Shown one piece after another: positions 12,343 to 24,800 of a DNA stretch of 64,000 nucleotides. The position numbers were made by a program, and so were the translations under genes. Under the pieces are notes generated by a model. That model saw only the letters and a list, made by a program, of their open reading frames with translations, ran no database searches and was not told where the DNA came from. Numbering within the stretch: position 1 is the first letter of the stretch; each line of letters starts with the position of its first letter. The stretch comes from Neckera pumila (Eukaryota > Streptophyta > Bryopsida > Hypnales > Neckeraceae): the NCBI GenBank assembly GCA_963969595.1, contig OZ018411.1, positions 9,798,501 through 9,862,500 of the forward strand, written 5' to 3'.

Positions 12343-12828
12343 TTACCTTATCCCCGTCAGAGAAACGTCGACTCGAATAATCTCCCAGTGTCAGAAATGG
12401 CATTTATGAGAAATCAAGTTGCAGCATTATATTACCGCCAATGCCGCACACACATTTTTTTATTTTATTCAAGTCCAGACTTAAAGAAGCTAGCCGACGC
12501 ATTGCTTTTAATTTCACTTGACGCATTCATCAATACAGTATCGATATCACAACTCCAGCGCTTCTGGAATGCATTAAAAAACTAGCAACGTGACTTGGAT
12601 TGCTCACCCTGACAACTCGCTTCGGAGAGCGAGGAAGCCAGCATTGAAAATTAGATGCCAGTTGAGCTTACCGCAAAATTCAGCGGTGTCAGAAGCCAGC
12701 CAAGTGCGAGGGTGCGACCGACTCTCTTGCTACAGTATTTGTGAACATTGCAAGTGGGATTTAGCATTATTTGCACTTTGGCAGTGATGAAACGGCTGAT
12801 CTTAATTCACCGTAAAGAGCATCCTCAA
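12343..12828. other. Spacer with a duplicated segment, no gene seen
   Basis: Higher GC than its surroundings. Positions about 12739-12828 (starting GAACATTGCAAGTGGGATTT) recur in diverged form at about 13800-13890. The open frames here are not recognisable. Confidence 0.4.
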
Positions 12829-13199
12829 TAGGGCCGCGCACATGATCACCTGTGAGGGCTCTGTGAGGCGTCGAACTTGATCAGGGGGTCCCTACCTCCG
12901 AAGGTTCGTGGAAATCCTTCTTTGGCGCTTTGGTAGCCAACTCTGGTCCTTCCGTCTGTGCTGAAGGAGAGAGACAAGAAAGTTGTTGAAGAATAGAGAC
13001 GACGGAGAGATGAGGAAGTTGCTAGTAGGTTGCGAAGTTTTCCTCACCTCGTTAAAACACGCAGTAAGAAAACCGTGAGGGCACAGGTCTCATAGTTTTT
13101 GCGCTCTGCATGTGAGGGCTAGGTGAGGGCAAACCCGCGTTTCTGCGCCCTCACCTGCGACGTCACACGGCCTCTGTTGGCTCCATGTGCGCGGCCCTA
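12829..13199. mobile_element. GC-rich element with TAGGGCCGCGCACATG ends
   Basis: A perfect 16-base terminal inverted repeat, TAGGGCCGCGCACATG, at 12829-12844 and 13184-13199. The pairing may extend outward through GAGCATCCTCAA and AGCAT. The interior has repeated GTGAGGGCTNNGTGAGG-like motifs near both ends. It is much richer in CpG than its surroundings and lacks a convincing frame. Superfamily not assigned. Confidence 0.75.
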
Positions 13200-13380
13200 A
13201 TGCTACCAGCGTGTCTTTTTTGGGGCGAAATTTTGCACTTGTCAAACTGTTTCAGCCTGTCGGACATCCTCCCTCCAGATTTGCTCCAATGGTTTGAAGG
13301 CTTCTGACGACACTTGTCTAAAAAAAATATTGAATGCTACGTCTTTGGATGCAAGGCAACCGCAAGTTTTGAATGGTTTA

Positions 13381-13760
13381 GAGCATCTCCTGCAGCCCTC
13401 CAAATAGCCAGGCTCCTTCAATGAGATAGGGAATGGACACTTGTATTCCCAATAGTGCAACTCCTTAAAATTTACTTCCAACCAATCATAAGTCATAGAA
13501 CTTGCAAAAGCAATAAATAAGCTATCATTTATTATGACCACTTGTTAATCCCAAGAGAATATATAGCGTATAGAGTGGTAAGTGACACACTTTTTTTCTT
13601 TTTTTTTCAAAGAACGATATAAATTAAGTAAGTGACACCTTCAAACATGGCCTTATTTGAAAGGAAAAGTGAAAATCTATTGTGAAAATACTAGAATTGA
13701 TTGCTTATCATTCAAAAACTAGAGGTGGAGGAATTCTTTGGAGGGGTGCAGGAGATGCTC
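13381..13760. mobile_element. PIF/Harbinger-like MITE
   Basis: Terminal inverted repeats GAGCATCTCCTGCAGCCCTC and, inverted at the right end, GAGCATCTCCTGCACCCCTC. TTA flanks both sides (13378-13380 and 13761-13763), the 3-bp target duplication typical of PIF/Harbinger elements. The element is 380 bases long with no transposase, so it is non-autonomous. Confidence 0.8.
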
Positions 13761-13763
13761 TTA

Positions 13764-14432
13764 CAGAAAAGCTCCAAACATTTGACCCAATGCTATTTGT
13801 GAACATGGCAAGTGGGATTTAGCATTATTTGCACTTCTCAATTGCAGTAATGAAATGGTTGATGTTAATTTACCGTAAGACCATCCTTGATGCTATGTCT
13901 TTGGACGCACGGCAACTGCAAGTTTCGCGTGGGTTACAAGAGAAGTTCCAAAAATCTAAATGACCCAATGTTGACAGCACTTTCCATGTTACCTTCATGG
14001 GCTCGGCATTTCGTGATGTGGCAAAAAAATATCTTTTGTTGTGCCCTCGAAACTCCTCTACGTCCCTTGGTCAACAACAAAAATAGCAACATTTGAGTGG
14101 ACATTCCTATCCCACCAACCGCTTCATCTCCCGCTTGTGTGTCTTGCATTGTTTATAGTTTAAAGTGTTGTAGTAGCATTGAGGCACCTACGAGAGGAGA
14201 AGCCATAGTAAAGAAAAGGGGACGGGAATTATTAAAAATTGATTAGTACATATCACATCAGGTTTTCATTTTATAAAAGTAAGTAAGTTACTTTGTTGCA
14301 AGCTCAACGCACTAGAAGATGAACAGGTTGTCACCCTCTTTCGTCTTATACACGTTTTAGCTATTTGACTAGCTTCTATTATAACCTACTACTTTAATAG
14401 CTTGTAAACTACATAATCTGAATTTTCTATCT
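13764..14432. other. Spacer with second copy of a duplicated segment
   Basis: About 13800-13890 repeats 12739-12828 in diverged form. Nothing else was recognised. The small frame at 13887-14096 has no visible family. Confidence 0.4.
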
Positions 14433-15391
14433 TTAACCCCTAAAGGACCAACAACCGTTTTTTGGCAGCATAGAAATTTTGGGCAGGTACATGTGACTAG
14501 AGATTTGCATATTTTGGGCTGAAATAATTATGGAAGGTGGGGATGAGGAATATCTTTCATATGCACCAAATTTCATGACATTTGGAAATACGAGTCAAAA
14601 GTTATGGCCTAATATGTTGTTTGTTTCTCAACTCGGGCAATCTGGGCAGATCCAGAAAAATCACTTTTCTCAAAAATAAAAATTTGAAATTGATTTATTA
14701 GATTTATATATACATGGAAAGCTTTGAATCATTCCATTTTTATCAATGAGTCAAGCTTTGATTCATCCCATTTGGATTTGTCATGTGAAAGTTATGGACG
14801 ATCTTATTTTTTGGGCAATTGAAGCATCTTCTTGATAAAATAACTTATAGGACTCATTTATGAATGCAATTTTCACAATTTTTCAGAAAAAATGGTTTGA
14901 AAAGGCTAAGCTTGCTTGCTAAAACAATCTCACCATTTGAATTATAGTGATTTAGTCCCATCTTAGAGCTATTGACAATTTAGTTTTTCTTTCAATCTTG
15001 GACCTACTTCTACTTAATAATTTTTTAAAGAATGAAAATCAAGTGCATTTTTTTGGAATTTTTTTTCTACATTCTCAATTCAATTATTCAACATAAAAAA
15101 ATTAAATTCAAAGGCTGCAGTGCCATTTTTTTTTTACAAATGGTGGTCAAAGTCATTTGCAATTGCAAGTGAGTGTTCAAAAAATCAAAATTTTCCAACT
15201 TTGAGTGCTTATATCTTCTAATCTGTACAGTCAAACTTTATGAAATTTTACCACATGATTGAGATAAGTTAAGTACAAGATCCTATGGTTAGATAAAAAA
15301 TAAAAAAATCTCTTTTTTCAGATGAATGCAATAGAACTAGCAGTTTTGAGTCAATTTTGACAAAGAAATGCCTTGGGACTTTAGGGGTTAA
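14433..15391. mobile_element. TTAA-flanked, piggyBac-like non-autonomous element
   Basis: Starts TTAACCCCTAAAGGACCAAC and ends GGGACTTTAGGGGTTAA, about 959 bases. One end type (L) carries TTGGGCAGGTAC and AAAAGTTATGG. The other (R) carries CAGTTTTGAGTC and ATCCTATGGTTAGAT. The same L and R ends recur in the copies at 15948, 18744, 20377 and 28677. No transposase is encoded. TTAA with a CCC-starting repeat is the known signature of piggyBac termini; the assignment is inferred from the ends only. Confidence 0.75.
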
Positions 15392-15947
15392 CAAAATCTA
15401 TTGTTTGTTGTAATAATGCCTAAAATATCTCTATTAAAGACCCTTTTTTACAATGTACTAGTAGTGCAAGGATTTTTTTGGTAGAAACTCAACTAATTTT
15501 AGCCAATTTATGGATCGTTGATCCTTGTGGTGGTCACCACATACGACCAATATATAACATTTTTATTTTCATGCATACTACAATCAATTTGTTTTACGTA
15601 TTATTATTATTATTATTATCATCCATGCTGGTTATATACATGTCAAATTTTAAAGTAGATGAAAAATCTAGCAACATAGACCGTACTACCCTTGTACAAG
15701 TCGTGGTGTAAGATACCGAAGTACCGCTACTTGAATGAATGAATGTTGTTGGTGGTGGTGGGCGGGGGTCCAAAACAGATCCGAGGAGTGTTGTCTTGTG
15801 TCGGGTGTGTTGTAATTGTACTGTAGGTTGGTCTGACTCTTTCCTGCTAGGCCACTTGTGGCTGGCTATGTATTATTTTCCTTTGCAATGAAATTCCGTT
15901 TCATTTGTGTCAAAAAAGAAAGAAAAGAAACAAAGGAGTGTTTGAGT
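15392..15947. other. Spacer, no gene seen
   Basis: Contains an ATT microsatellite near 15600-15620 and GT-rich sequence near 15740-15830. No gene was recognised. Confidence 0.4.
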
Positions 15948-16888
15948 TTAACCCCTAAATTCAGAGACTCTGTTTTCACCAAAACGTTCCAAAACTGTCA
16001 TTTCTAATACATATACCAAATTTTAGAAAAAAAAAGACATTTTCGGACACATATAACCGTAGGATCTTGTAGTAAGCTAGTTTGAGAAGATGTAGAAAAA
16101 ATTTCAGATCTTTCCACCGTGTAGATTGCAAGATTTAAGCATTTGAATTGACAAAATCCCTTTTTTTGTCCTTGCAAAAAATTGGGCAGTTGTACTTCAC
16201 GGCAAAGTCACATTTGTATGAATAAATGTCCAAAATGGTGGTTATTCTTTGGATTCATTCTTCAAAGCAAGTTTTCTCCATGCTTGAAAAATTTGAGATC
16301 ATTTGGAATTGTACAAGATATAGGAAAAAAAAAAGTGAGTAGAAAGAAGTAGAGAATGACTGAAAACACTAAATTGTTAAGAATTTAATAAAGGAATTGA
16401 AAAATGCCAACTCCAATGGTTGTAATGTTATAATAAACCATCTATATCCTATGCTTTTATTTTTTTTCAAAAAACATTGAAAATTGAGTTAAATAAAGGA
16501 CTCCAAAGTTTATTTTAGAGTAGGGAATCCATAACTACCCGCAAACTAGAACACCTCATAACGTTCAATCTCATAAATCAAAATAGAATGATTCAAAACT
16601 TTCCACATTTATATAAATCTAGAAAAATAATTTCAAATTTTCATTTTAAAAAAAGTGATTTTTCAAGAAAAAATTTGAGCTAACCGCTGATTGTTGAAAA
16701 TGACATATCATCTGATAACTTTTCACCCATGTTGTCAAAAGTTTTGAAAATTGTTGGGCCTTAAAGCTATTCCTTGGGCACATGTTGTGTGAAAACTTTA
16801 AAGGAAAAAAATAATATTTCCATTCGCAGAGAGCTACCCAAAATTGCTAGATTGCCAAAAAAACGCCGTTTGGTCCTTTAGGGATTAA
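15948..16888. mobile_element. TTAA-flanked, piggyBac-like element, inverted orientation
   Basis: Starts TTAACCCCTAAATTCAG with an R-type end (CAAAACTGTCATT, TAACCGTAGGATCTTG) and finishes GGTCCTTTAGGGATTAA with an L-type end (GTTGGGCCTTAAAGC). It is therefore flipped relative to the 14433 copy. Its last TTAA (16885-16888) is also the first TTAA of the next small element. Confidence 0.75.
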
Positions 16889-17102
16889 TCCTTGACGTAT
16901 TTTGTCTAATGGATGATAGAAAATCCTTCTATGTTGTACAAAAGTGCAACTATTCATCTTCACAATTTGTTGTATAAAAAGGAAGTTTTCTATAGTAGTT
17001 TGACTTCCAATAAGTGTTTTTGCAATTTTTTTTAAGCCGGTGATTCACACGGTAAGCAAACAATTGATTTTCACAATCACCAGCCCATCTTTTAAGGATT
17101 AA
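16885..17102. mobile_element. Short TTAACCC family MITE, copy 1
   Basis: Bounded by TTAATCCTTGACG and TTTTAAGGATTAA. It contains the family landmarks GGATGATAGAAAATCCTTCT, AGTAGTTTGACTTCC, GTGATTCACAC and CACAATCACCAGCCC. Other copies are at 21622, 36919, 42070, 47244 and 53980. Non-coding. Confidence 0.7.
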
Positions 17103-18041
17103 GCCGTTAAGGTGAAAAGACCTAAAACTTTCAAAAGAACGCAAGATGTTAAATTTGTCCCAAGATAAATGATTTTTTTTTCAAGATAAAAGTAAAAAAA
17201 ACTATTTTGTGTTGTGTCTAGGATATATTGTAGACCTCTCCTAGCTAATTTGGGATATTTGATTGCAAATATGAATTTAAAATTTACAAAAAAAATTATG
17301 GCAAATAAAAGATTCTTGTATTTTTCTCCAAGTAAATCTACCCTATTGGTCTCACTTTGTGGGACGGGTTTAATGTTCCTCCAAAAGAAGCAATTCAATT
17401 TAGCTAGAGGCACTTATTTCAAGAGAAAAGATTTTAGTAGTATTAGCAATTGAAAATCATGAATTTTAGAAGAAAAATTAGAATTTTTTAAGATAACATA
17501 TATAATTATTATGAGTTTTCAAACTAGAAGCTCCCTTGACTAGTGAAACTATCACATAATTTGGTCATAAAACTAAGATTTAGATAATCAGTAGTCAACT
17601 AATTGCAATTGAGTAGGGAACGATTTATTTGCACTTTTGAAAATACTTTCAACAGAAGTTTACTTGTTAGGAATATGTACATGGATAAGTTTGAATGTTT
17701 TGAAAAATCCATGAATATTGCTCAAAATAAATATACAATTCCAAGCCTAACGTGTCTAAATTTGCAGAAACTATACAAGTTATTAGAGATGTTGTTGATG
17801 AAAATTACAACATAAAAAAGTATGAAATTTATAGAATGCTTGAAGAACATAGAGGTCTTCAAAAATGAGAGTTCAAGTCGTAGAGTCTATAGAAAATAAA
17901 TAATGCCAAACATTGTCAAAAATATTGAAAAGACTCCTACTAATGCTGCAAAATACCTCATTGGAAGTGTCAAATTGTGAATGCAAATTCCTCAAAACAA
18001 TTCTTTTGACACTTAGGCAGTGAATTGATGAACCCACTCTT
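17103..18041. other. Spacer with a dispersed repeat fragment
   Basis: About 17220-17365 resembles 32320-32460 (shared CTAGCTAATTTGGG and GATTGCAAATATGAATT, then GGCAAATAAAA). This is a dispersed repeat of unknown type. No gene was recognised. Confidence 0.45.
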
Positions 18042-18469
18042 GCATATATGGTAAAGCCACCCATTCCCGACCAATGACCCATGCCCAACCTATAGCTTCA
18101 GTTATTTCCGACCAAGGTTGTACCAAATTTTTTGAAGCTTAGAAAGTTTTTTTTTTCTTTTCAAGGTTGGAACTAATAAGTTCATGACACATGTCTCAAG
18201 TTGTGAGAAAGAAAATAGGAAATAATGAATTTAAGAAAAAAAATCTTGAATGATCAGAAATGGAAAAGTCTAGACATTGGCCATGGGTCCGGAGTACTTT
18301 TTGCCTACCAAAATTCATAGTAGTTTTAGTTCAAGCAATAAAATTACCAATTTTTTTGCAATCCTTGTCACATCTATTGATGCACCTCTAAAAATACTTG
18401 TATTGTCTCGCACTACTCTAGATCATGTTAGAATTGCTTATTAGGTCAATTATGAGTAGCTCTATCTTA
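18042..18469. mobile_element. Diverged MITE of the AAGGTAGAAGC family
   Basis: Contains AAGGTTGGAACTAATAAG, CATGACACATGTCTCAAG and GACATTGGCC in family order. The ends are degraded (GGTAAAGCCACCCATTCCC at the left, GAGTAGCTCTATCTTAG at the right). Borders are approximate. Confidence 0.6.
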
Positions 18470-18743
18470 GATTATTGATCCTAGGAAGAATGGGAGTAAG
18501 TTCTCTTTCACCATTCATACATTTGTGGATGGGATGCATTTATATATAGGCACTAGGCCCTTGCGGAACTTATTGGGAGAAAATTTCCAAAGAAAATATT
18601 ACACGAGCATGTTATTTACCACAGATGATTAGATCCAAAAGTTTGAACTCATATTTGGAATTAAAGAGACAAGGACTTTAAATCAAATATGAGAGGTTAA
18701 CAAATAAAAATTAACCACTCCATTGTAGGGGGCATTTTGGACA

Positions 18744-19672
18744 TTAACCCCTAAAGTCCCATTGTCCCCTCGCGAGACAAATCAGATTTCGGGCAGGTAT
18801 CTACAAGCTCAATTTTTAGTGAAACTTTTTGAAATTTTTCCATAAGATAGAAAAATGGATTAGCTTCATGGTAATATAGTTTTTATTTCAATTGGTGCCC
18901 GTGAGCAAAAGTTATACCACAAAAAGCCTCAAACTGAACTCAGCGGGCAGCACAATTTTTTTTGCAAAAAGTCAAAATAAATTTTAATTTTATTTTCTCT
19001 AAAACTTTATACTTTTGTTTACATGTGAAGCTCTGATTAATTTTATTTGGACTAATGGTGAGCAAGTTATGGACAATCTTGTTTTTTCAGGCAATCTAAG
19101 CATCTTTTTGGAAAAATAACTTGTAGGATTCATTTCTAAATGCAATTTTTATAATTTTTTACAATTTCTTTTTTGAAAATGTTGTATTTGCTTGCTAAGA
19201 CAATCTCACCATTGGGATTATTGTATTTCAATCCCATCTAAGAGCTATTAACGATTTATTTATTTTTCAATCCTGGACCTACTTCTACTTAACAATTTTT
19301 CAAAGAATGAAAATCAAGTGTATTTTCTTTGAAATTTTTTTGGTAGACTTTCAACTTACATCTTCAACATAAATAGTTTTAAATTCAAAGTCTATAGTAC
19401 AAAAATTTCCACAAATGGCGGTCAAAGTCATCTAAAATTGCAAGTCAGTGTTCATAAAAGCTTTCTTTTCCAACTTTGAATGCTAATATCTTCCAATCTA
19501 TACAGTCAAACTTCATGAAATTTTTACCACATAATCTTTGACAAGTGAAGTATACGATCCTACGGTTAGATTCTAAAAAAAGTTTTTTTTTGTGTTGTTG
19601 GGTGAATGCAGCCAAAATGGCAGTTTTGAGTGGTTTTTGACACAAAAATGGCCTTGGGACTTTAGGGGTTAA
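18744..19672. mobile_element. TTAA-flanked, piggyBac-like element
   Basis: Starts TTAACCCCTAAAGTCCCATT and ends TTGGGACTTTAGGGGTTAA, about 929 bases. The left end carries GGGCAGGTATCTAC. The middle shares AGTTATGGACAATCTTG and CTACTTCTACTTAACAATT with the copies at 14433 and 28677. No transposase. Confidence 0.75.
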
Positions 19673-20376
19673 TTAGTCTCTCAACGGGGTGGGGGGAGTG
19701 GGGGGCAGATTTTCCCTCTCAAAGATGGCTTACTACCCACTTATAAACTCCTTGTGAATGTAAGTTACACCATGCATGATCCCTTTATGTGAGCCTAGGG
19801 TTGGTTTTGGGTATTCCAATTTTCATTAATTTGAAAATTCATAGCTAATTCATAAGGTGTCCAAAAAATACACTCTAAAAAACTCTAGAATACCTTTAGA
19901 CTATCAACTCAACTTCCATCAAAAAAAATTCTAGTTCAACGATACAAAACATCCTAAAACATTTGCCTAGACCGACCTTGGGATTATAAAAAACTCCTGG
20001 CATCAGCTGGATTATACTTTCTTGTTTTTGAAAATGAATGTTTCCTTCATTTGAACCCACCCACAAAACAAAAAACCATCATCCTCAAAGTTTCAAATCC
20101 TTATTCGGACAACTTTAGGTCACCTTATCTGCTGGAGATTCGTTCAAAAGCTTGAAAATAATCATAATCATTATTAATAATAATAATCATAATAATAATC
20201 GTAATAATATTATGGAATCACTTGAATGGGATATTCTAGTGGTTGCTTGCTAAAATTGGATCTCATCAATTTGTTTATTTCCAAATAGACCAAGTGTTGA
20301 TTTAAAAAGAAAAGAAAAGACAGTGTTGATTTTCTAGAGAGATTTATGAAACGAGAGAAATGGCATGAATGCTACA
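19673..20376. other. Spacer, no gene seen
   Basis: Includes a G-rich patch near 19686-19706 and an AAT/ATC-rich microsatellite near 20155-20215. Confidence 0.4.
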
Positions 20377-21306
20377 TTAACCCCTAAAGGCCCAAGGTCT
20401 TTTTTCTGCCAAAAAACATCCAAAACTGCCATTTTTTTAGCAAAGAGTGAAAAAATATTAAAAATGTTTTTCTGCACATCTAACTGTAGGATCTTGCACC
20501 TAACTAGTATAAGAATGTGTGGAAAAAATTTCAGAATTTTTGACCGCACAGATTGAAAGATATCTACGTTCAAAGTAAAAAAAAACAAGTTTTTCAGCAC
20601 ATTGTGGGACTAGATTTTTTGACTTTGAACATTTTTAACCTAAAACTTTTGCACTAAAGAGTTTTGAGCTTTAAATGTTTATAGTGGAGAATTGAGTTGA
20701 AAATCTACCAAATAAAAAAGAGTTCAAAAAAACTTAATTTTCATTATTAAAAAAATTACTAAGTAGAAGTAGGTATGAGATAGAAGGAAAATCTAAAATA
20801 TTCATATATTTTAGATGGAATTAAAATGCACTAATCCCAATGGTGAGATTGTTCTAGAAAGTAAACTAAACCATACAAATAAAAAAAACTGAAAAATTTG
20901 AAAAATTGCATTCTGAAATGAATTCTACCACTTATTTTTTTCAAAAAGATGCTCTAATTGCTCAAAAAACAAGAATGTCCATTACTTTCTCATAACAAAT
21001 CCAAATGAAATGAATCAAAGCTTTTAAGATAGACAAAAATATAATCTATAAGAAAAAAAATACTCAAAAAAAAAAAAAAAAAATGCAAATTTTTTTGCTG
21101 CCCGCCGTCCCCTATTTTGAGTTTATGTGTATTCATAACTTTTGTTCCCGGGCACCAATTGTGAAAAAAGTTATACTCCCACAAAGCTTATCAGCTTTTC
21201 TACCTCCAAAAAAAGTTTCAAAAAATCAGGAGAAAATTTCAGCCCGTAGGTACCTGCCCAAAAACGCATTTGTCCCCTGAAGGGACAACGTGCTTTTAGG
21301 GGTTAA
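20377..21306. mobile_element. TTAA-flanked, piggyBac-like element, inverted orientation
   Basis: Starts TTAACCCCTAAAGGCCCAAG and ends GTGCTTTTAGGGGTTAA, about 930 bases. It reads R end to L end: CCAAAACTGCCATT, then GTAGGATCTTGCAC, with GTAGGTACCTGCCC on the right. Short frames inside are by-products of the repeat and code for nothing recognisable. Confidence 0.75.
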
Positions 21307-21621
21307 CATTAAATGTAATATCACAAAGGGTTAGACCTACTGACCTCACTTTAAACAATTCCAACCTATAGTCTAGGAAACACAATTATTTGAAAAAGAA
21401 GGAAATTACAATGAAACCTTCTTGAAAGAAGGTGGAATTTTCCGAACTCTAAAATCTGAAATTGATAAGAATTTAATTGATGTGAATTTTCAAACAAGTT
21501 CGGTGCAAAAATATAAAACTGTTAGTAGGTGGGGACGGTCATGAGCATTTTAAAAAGGTTCAAAATCAATGACTTAGTCTGCCCCATAATCTTATTTGAT
21601 GAGTCCTATGAAAGCACAAGT

Positions 21622-21851
21622 TTAACCCTATATGGACGGGTTGGTCTCCATGGAAATCATCCTTTTTGATACAATAAGCATCATCTACTTTCAGAAGACC
21701 AAAAGCACTCATTTATGGTCAAACTATTGTGCAAAGCCTCTCTTTTTTTGCACAAAATTCCAAAGATGAACAATCACACTTCTGTCCTACATGCAAAGAT
21801 TCTTTGTCATTTATTGAACATTTAATGTGTGCAGTAGTGTTATAGGGTTAA
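21622..21851. mobile_element. Short TTAACCC family MITE, copy 2
   Basis: Bounded by TTAACCCTATATGGACG and GTTATAGGGTTAA, 230 bases. It is inverted relative to copy 1 and carries GAAATCATCCTTTTTGATAC, GGTCAAACTATTGTGCAA and GATTCTTTGTCATTTATTG. Non-coding. Confidence 0.75.
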
Positions 21852-24800
21852 CATTCTAAAAGCACCTCTTTTTATTGCTTACAACTGCAACTTTTTCTAA
21901 TAAGTATTCCGTATTTGTTCACAACTGAAGGCACATGCAAAGGGAACAATATTTATTGAATTATATTTTATCAAGCTTTAACCATCTATAAATAGATGTA
22001 AATTTGATATCATTCTCTAACAACAGCAACAATTGCTTGCCCTCCCAAAATGAGTTCCACACTTTGTAGAAATGGGTGGGTGACTGACGCAAATGGGAGG
22101 TTCTAGTAAAGTTGAAATTGGATGATTGATAGTATTGGATTGTTCTACCTTGATACAAAATCCATTTCCTATCTACAATCATATTTACACTTCTTTTGAA
22201 CAACTGAACTTGTTGTGAATTGCTTGGAATCTTTCTATCGAAAGATTGAGGTAAATTATTGTAGGAACCCCTTCTACAACCTTGTTGCCCCCTATAAATG
22301 TAAACGGACCCCTCAAACTCAAATCCAAAGTCCAAAAATCTTCAGAATTCATTACATATATAGTAAGTCTAGCACCAATTTGGACACTTTTAGACTATAA
22401 GTCAAGTGAAATTTATTCAATATAATACTAATTTGGGCACTTTTTAGCGTTGGTTTAAAAATTAATTAAAATAAACTTTAATACAAACTTCTAAACTTTT
22501 AGCCTATATAAAGATTTACATCTAAATCTATACAAGAATTAAAAATTAATTTAGGGCCATCTTAACAACTTTTGAATTATTCTCACTTCATCATTACGAA
22601 AAATCTGAATCCTATAAGGGGCCATTTGACTTTTGGTAGATACAGAGGGATTTTTAAAAATTATATTAAATATTATTAATATTATTTTAAATAGAAAAAT
22701 AAACAAATATTTTTGAAATCGCCAATCTAATGTGGCACAAGCAATGCCGCGTCAATTCTTAGAAAAATTTAAATTTAAATTTAAATAGTTTTGGTGTATT
22801 TGCACGAGCTGCATGCAAACTTGCAGACTTTTGCAGGCCTGAATTTTTTTGTAATGATATCAAATTTGAACCATTCAATGCAATTATCTTCACAAACTTT
22901 GTATATCAAAGGTGAAATAGACAAGGACATTTTCCCTCAATTGGTAATTTTCATTAAGCAAATAATTTTTTATTTAGATCTAGGAATGATTTTCCTAATA
23001 ATTCAATCCAAATTGATGCATATAAATACTAATAAAGTAAGGTTTGTTGACCTTCCATGATTTTTTGAATAGATTGACTTGTAAACATAGTGTTTTATTA
23101 ATTGTAAATTATACTTACTTAGATGGTTTTCACTCTTGGTGGAAAATTCTTAATACAAGATTTTTGGCAGTTGAAAATTGCAAAAACATTGGGTGATCAT
23201 TGATAGTGGGTTAGAATTTACTTTATTCATGAACAACCAAAAGCACAAACTACATGTCAAGCCTAATTTTAAAATCCCATTAGATCTTTTGGATGTTAGC
23301 AACAACAAATAGGCTATTTAACCTCTTAAATTTAATTCTTGTAGTTTTTTTGTCAATTATGTTTGCATATTGCAAAATTCTCGAGACCTTATAATAGTTA
23401 GTAGTCTTTGTTGATGTATTCTACTGTCAATTATATTTTTGTAATTAGTTTCTTTTCGATTCATTTGGAAGTTTTTTAGTAATTTGAAATTTGAAATTTT
23501 AATCCAATGATGCGAGGCTACCATAATTCAATGGAGCTCTTGGTACTGAGAGGGATTTTTGGAGGTAATGGAGTCGCAAAAAAAAACAATTAATTAATTA
23601 AAATTGTTGAAATTTTTTTATTTTTATTTTTATTTAGAGTCCCAAATCCCAACCTCCCTCTAGGGGGGGCTCTTGGTACCAGAGCAAAATTCTCAAAACA
23701 TCCAAAATAGTCTCTTTAATTTTGATGGGGGAATTCTATTAGTTTTTGTTGAATTACATCGGTAATTAAAAGGAGAAGTTATCTTAAATTAACTTTAGGC
23801 ACACATGTTTAGAATGAATTTATTTTAATCCAAAATATAGAAGGTTTTGTTTTAATAATACAATTGAAATACAATTTACTTACTCAAATATTCGCCCCTA
23901 AACACTCAACCATCCACATGATGAATATTGCAAAAAATGCACTTCATGCAAATAGTCTATTATATTAAATGCAGATTGTCACGACCCCTATCACGACTTG
24001 TTGTCGCAAACATGGTCACGTTTTCATTTTGAATGTCTTATTCTATCATCTCAAATGTTTTTCATCCAATTCAATTAAAATTCAACCGGCTATCCAATCT
24101 ATATTTTTCTAAGTTCAATTTTGCATTGCAATAGGTTTGTGCTAATATTAATTAAGGAAGCTTTAAGAAAAATCCAATAATTTGTTCACGTATATGTGCT
24201 TGCATATATAAATTACAAGTGTAGACATTGTTATATGATTAATAAATAACTATGTTTCCTTACATCTACTCAAATTATGTTGGATTTAGGCTACTTCAAA
24301 ATATATGGATTTGGTAGTAGATAATAGATAATATGGAATCTATGTCTTTATCAAAGTATGTATTTTTGATGACACTTGTACTTATCCTTCAAAGTTTGGT
24401 ACGGGACATGAATCAAACAAAATCCTAATCCTTCCTAATCTTGAGAAGAAATTGGCATTACCTTCGCTTTCTGATAGCTTAGACAGCTTTCTGCCCAAGT
24501 TGTTTTTACAATTTTTGGATGGTTGTTGCTACTTTCATTTAAGGTGGATGCATTTACCTAAATCCTTGTCTTGACCTCCAAATTCTAAATTCTCTACCTT
24601 GTGTGTTAGGGTTTTATTAAGTATTAGAGTTTATTGCATGTAAGAGACTCGTGCAAAGTTATTTTTGAGAAGTATTGATTTTCTAACCAATGCTTTTCAA
24701 CGTTATTTGAGATGCCAAAACATAGTTACCAATACTTGTGCCACTTTAGAACACAAATAAAATGCCAATTTACTAGATTGCACCACATATGAGTTGAATT

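Noticed and set aside
12151..12585. 144-codon plus-strand frame
   Set aside because: It starts inside a MITE, runs through its end into spacer, and shows no protein family.
20334..20600. Frames inside TTAA-flanked elements as possible transposase remnants
   Set aside because: They translate AT-rich terminal repeats, differ between copies and show no DDD/DDE pattern.
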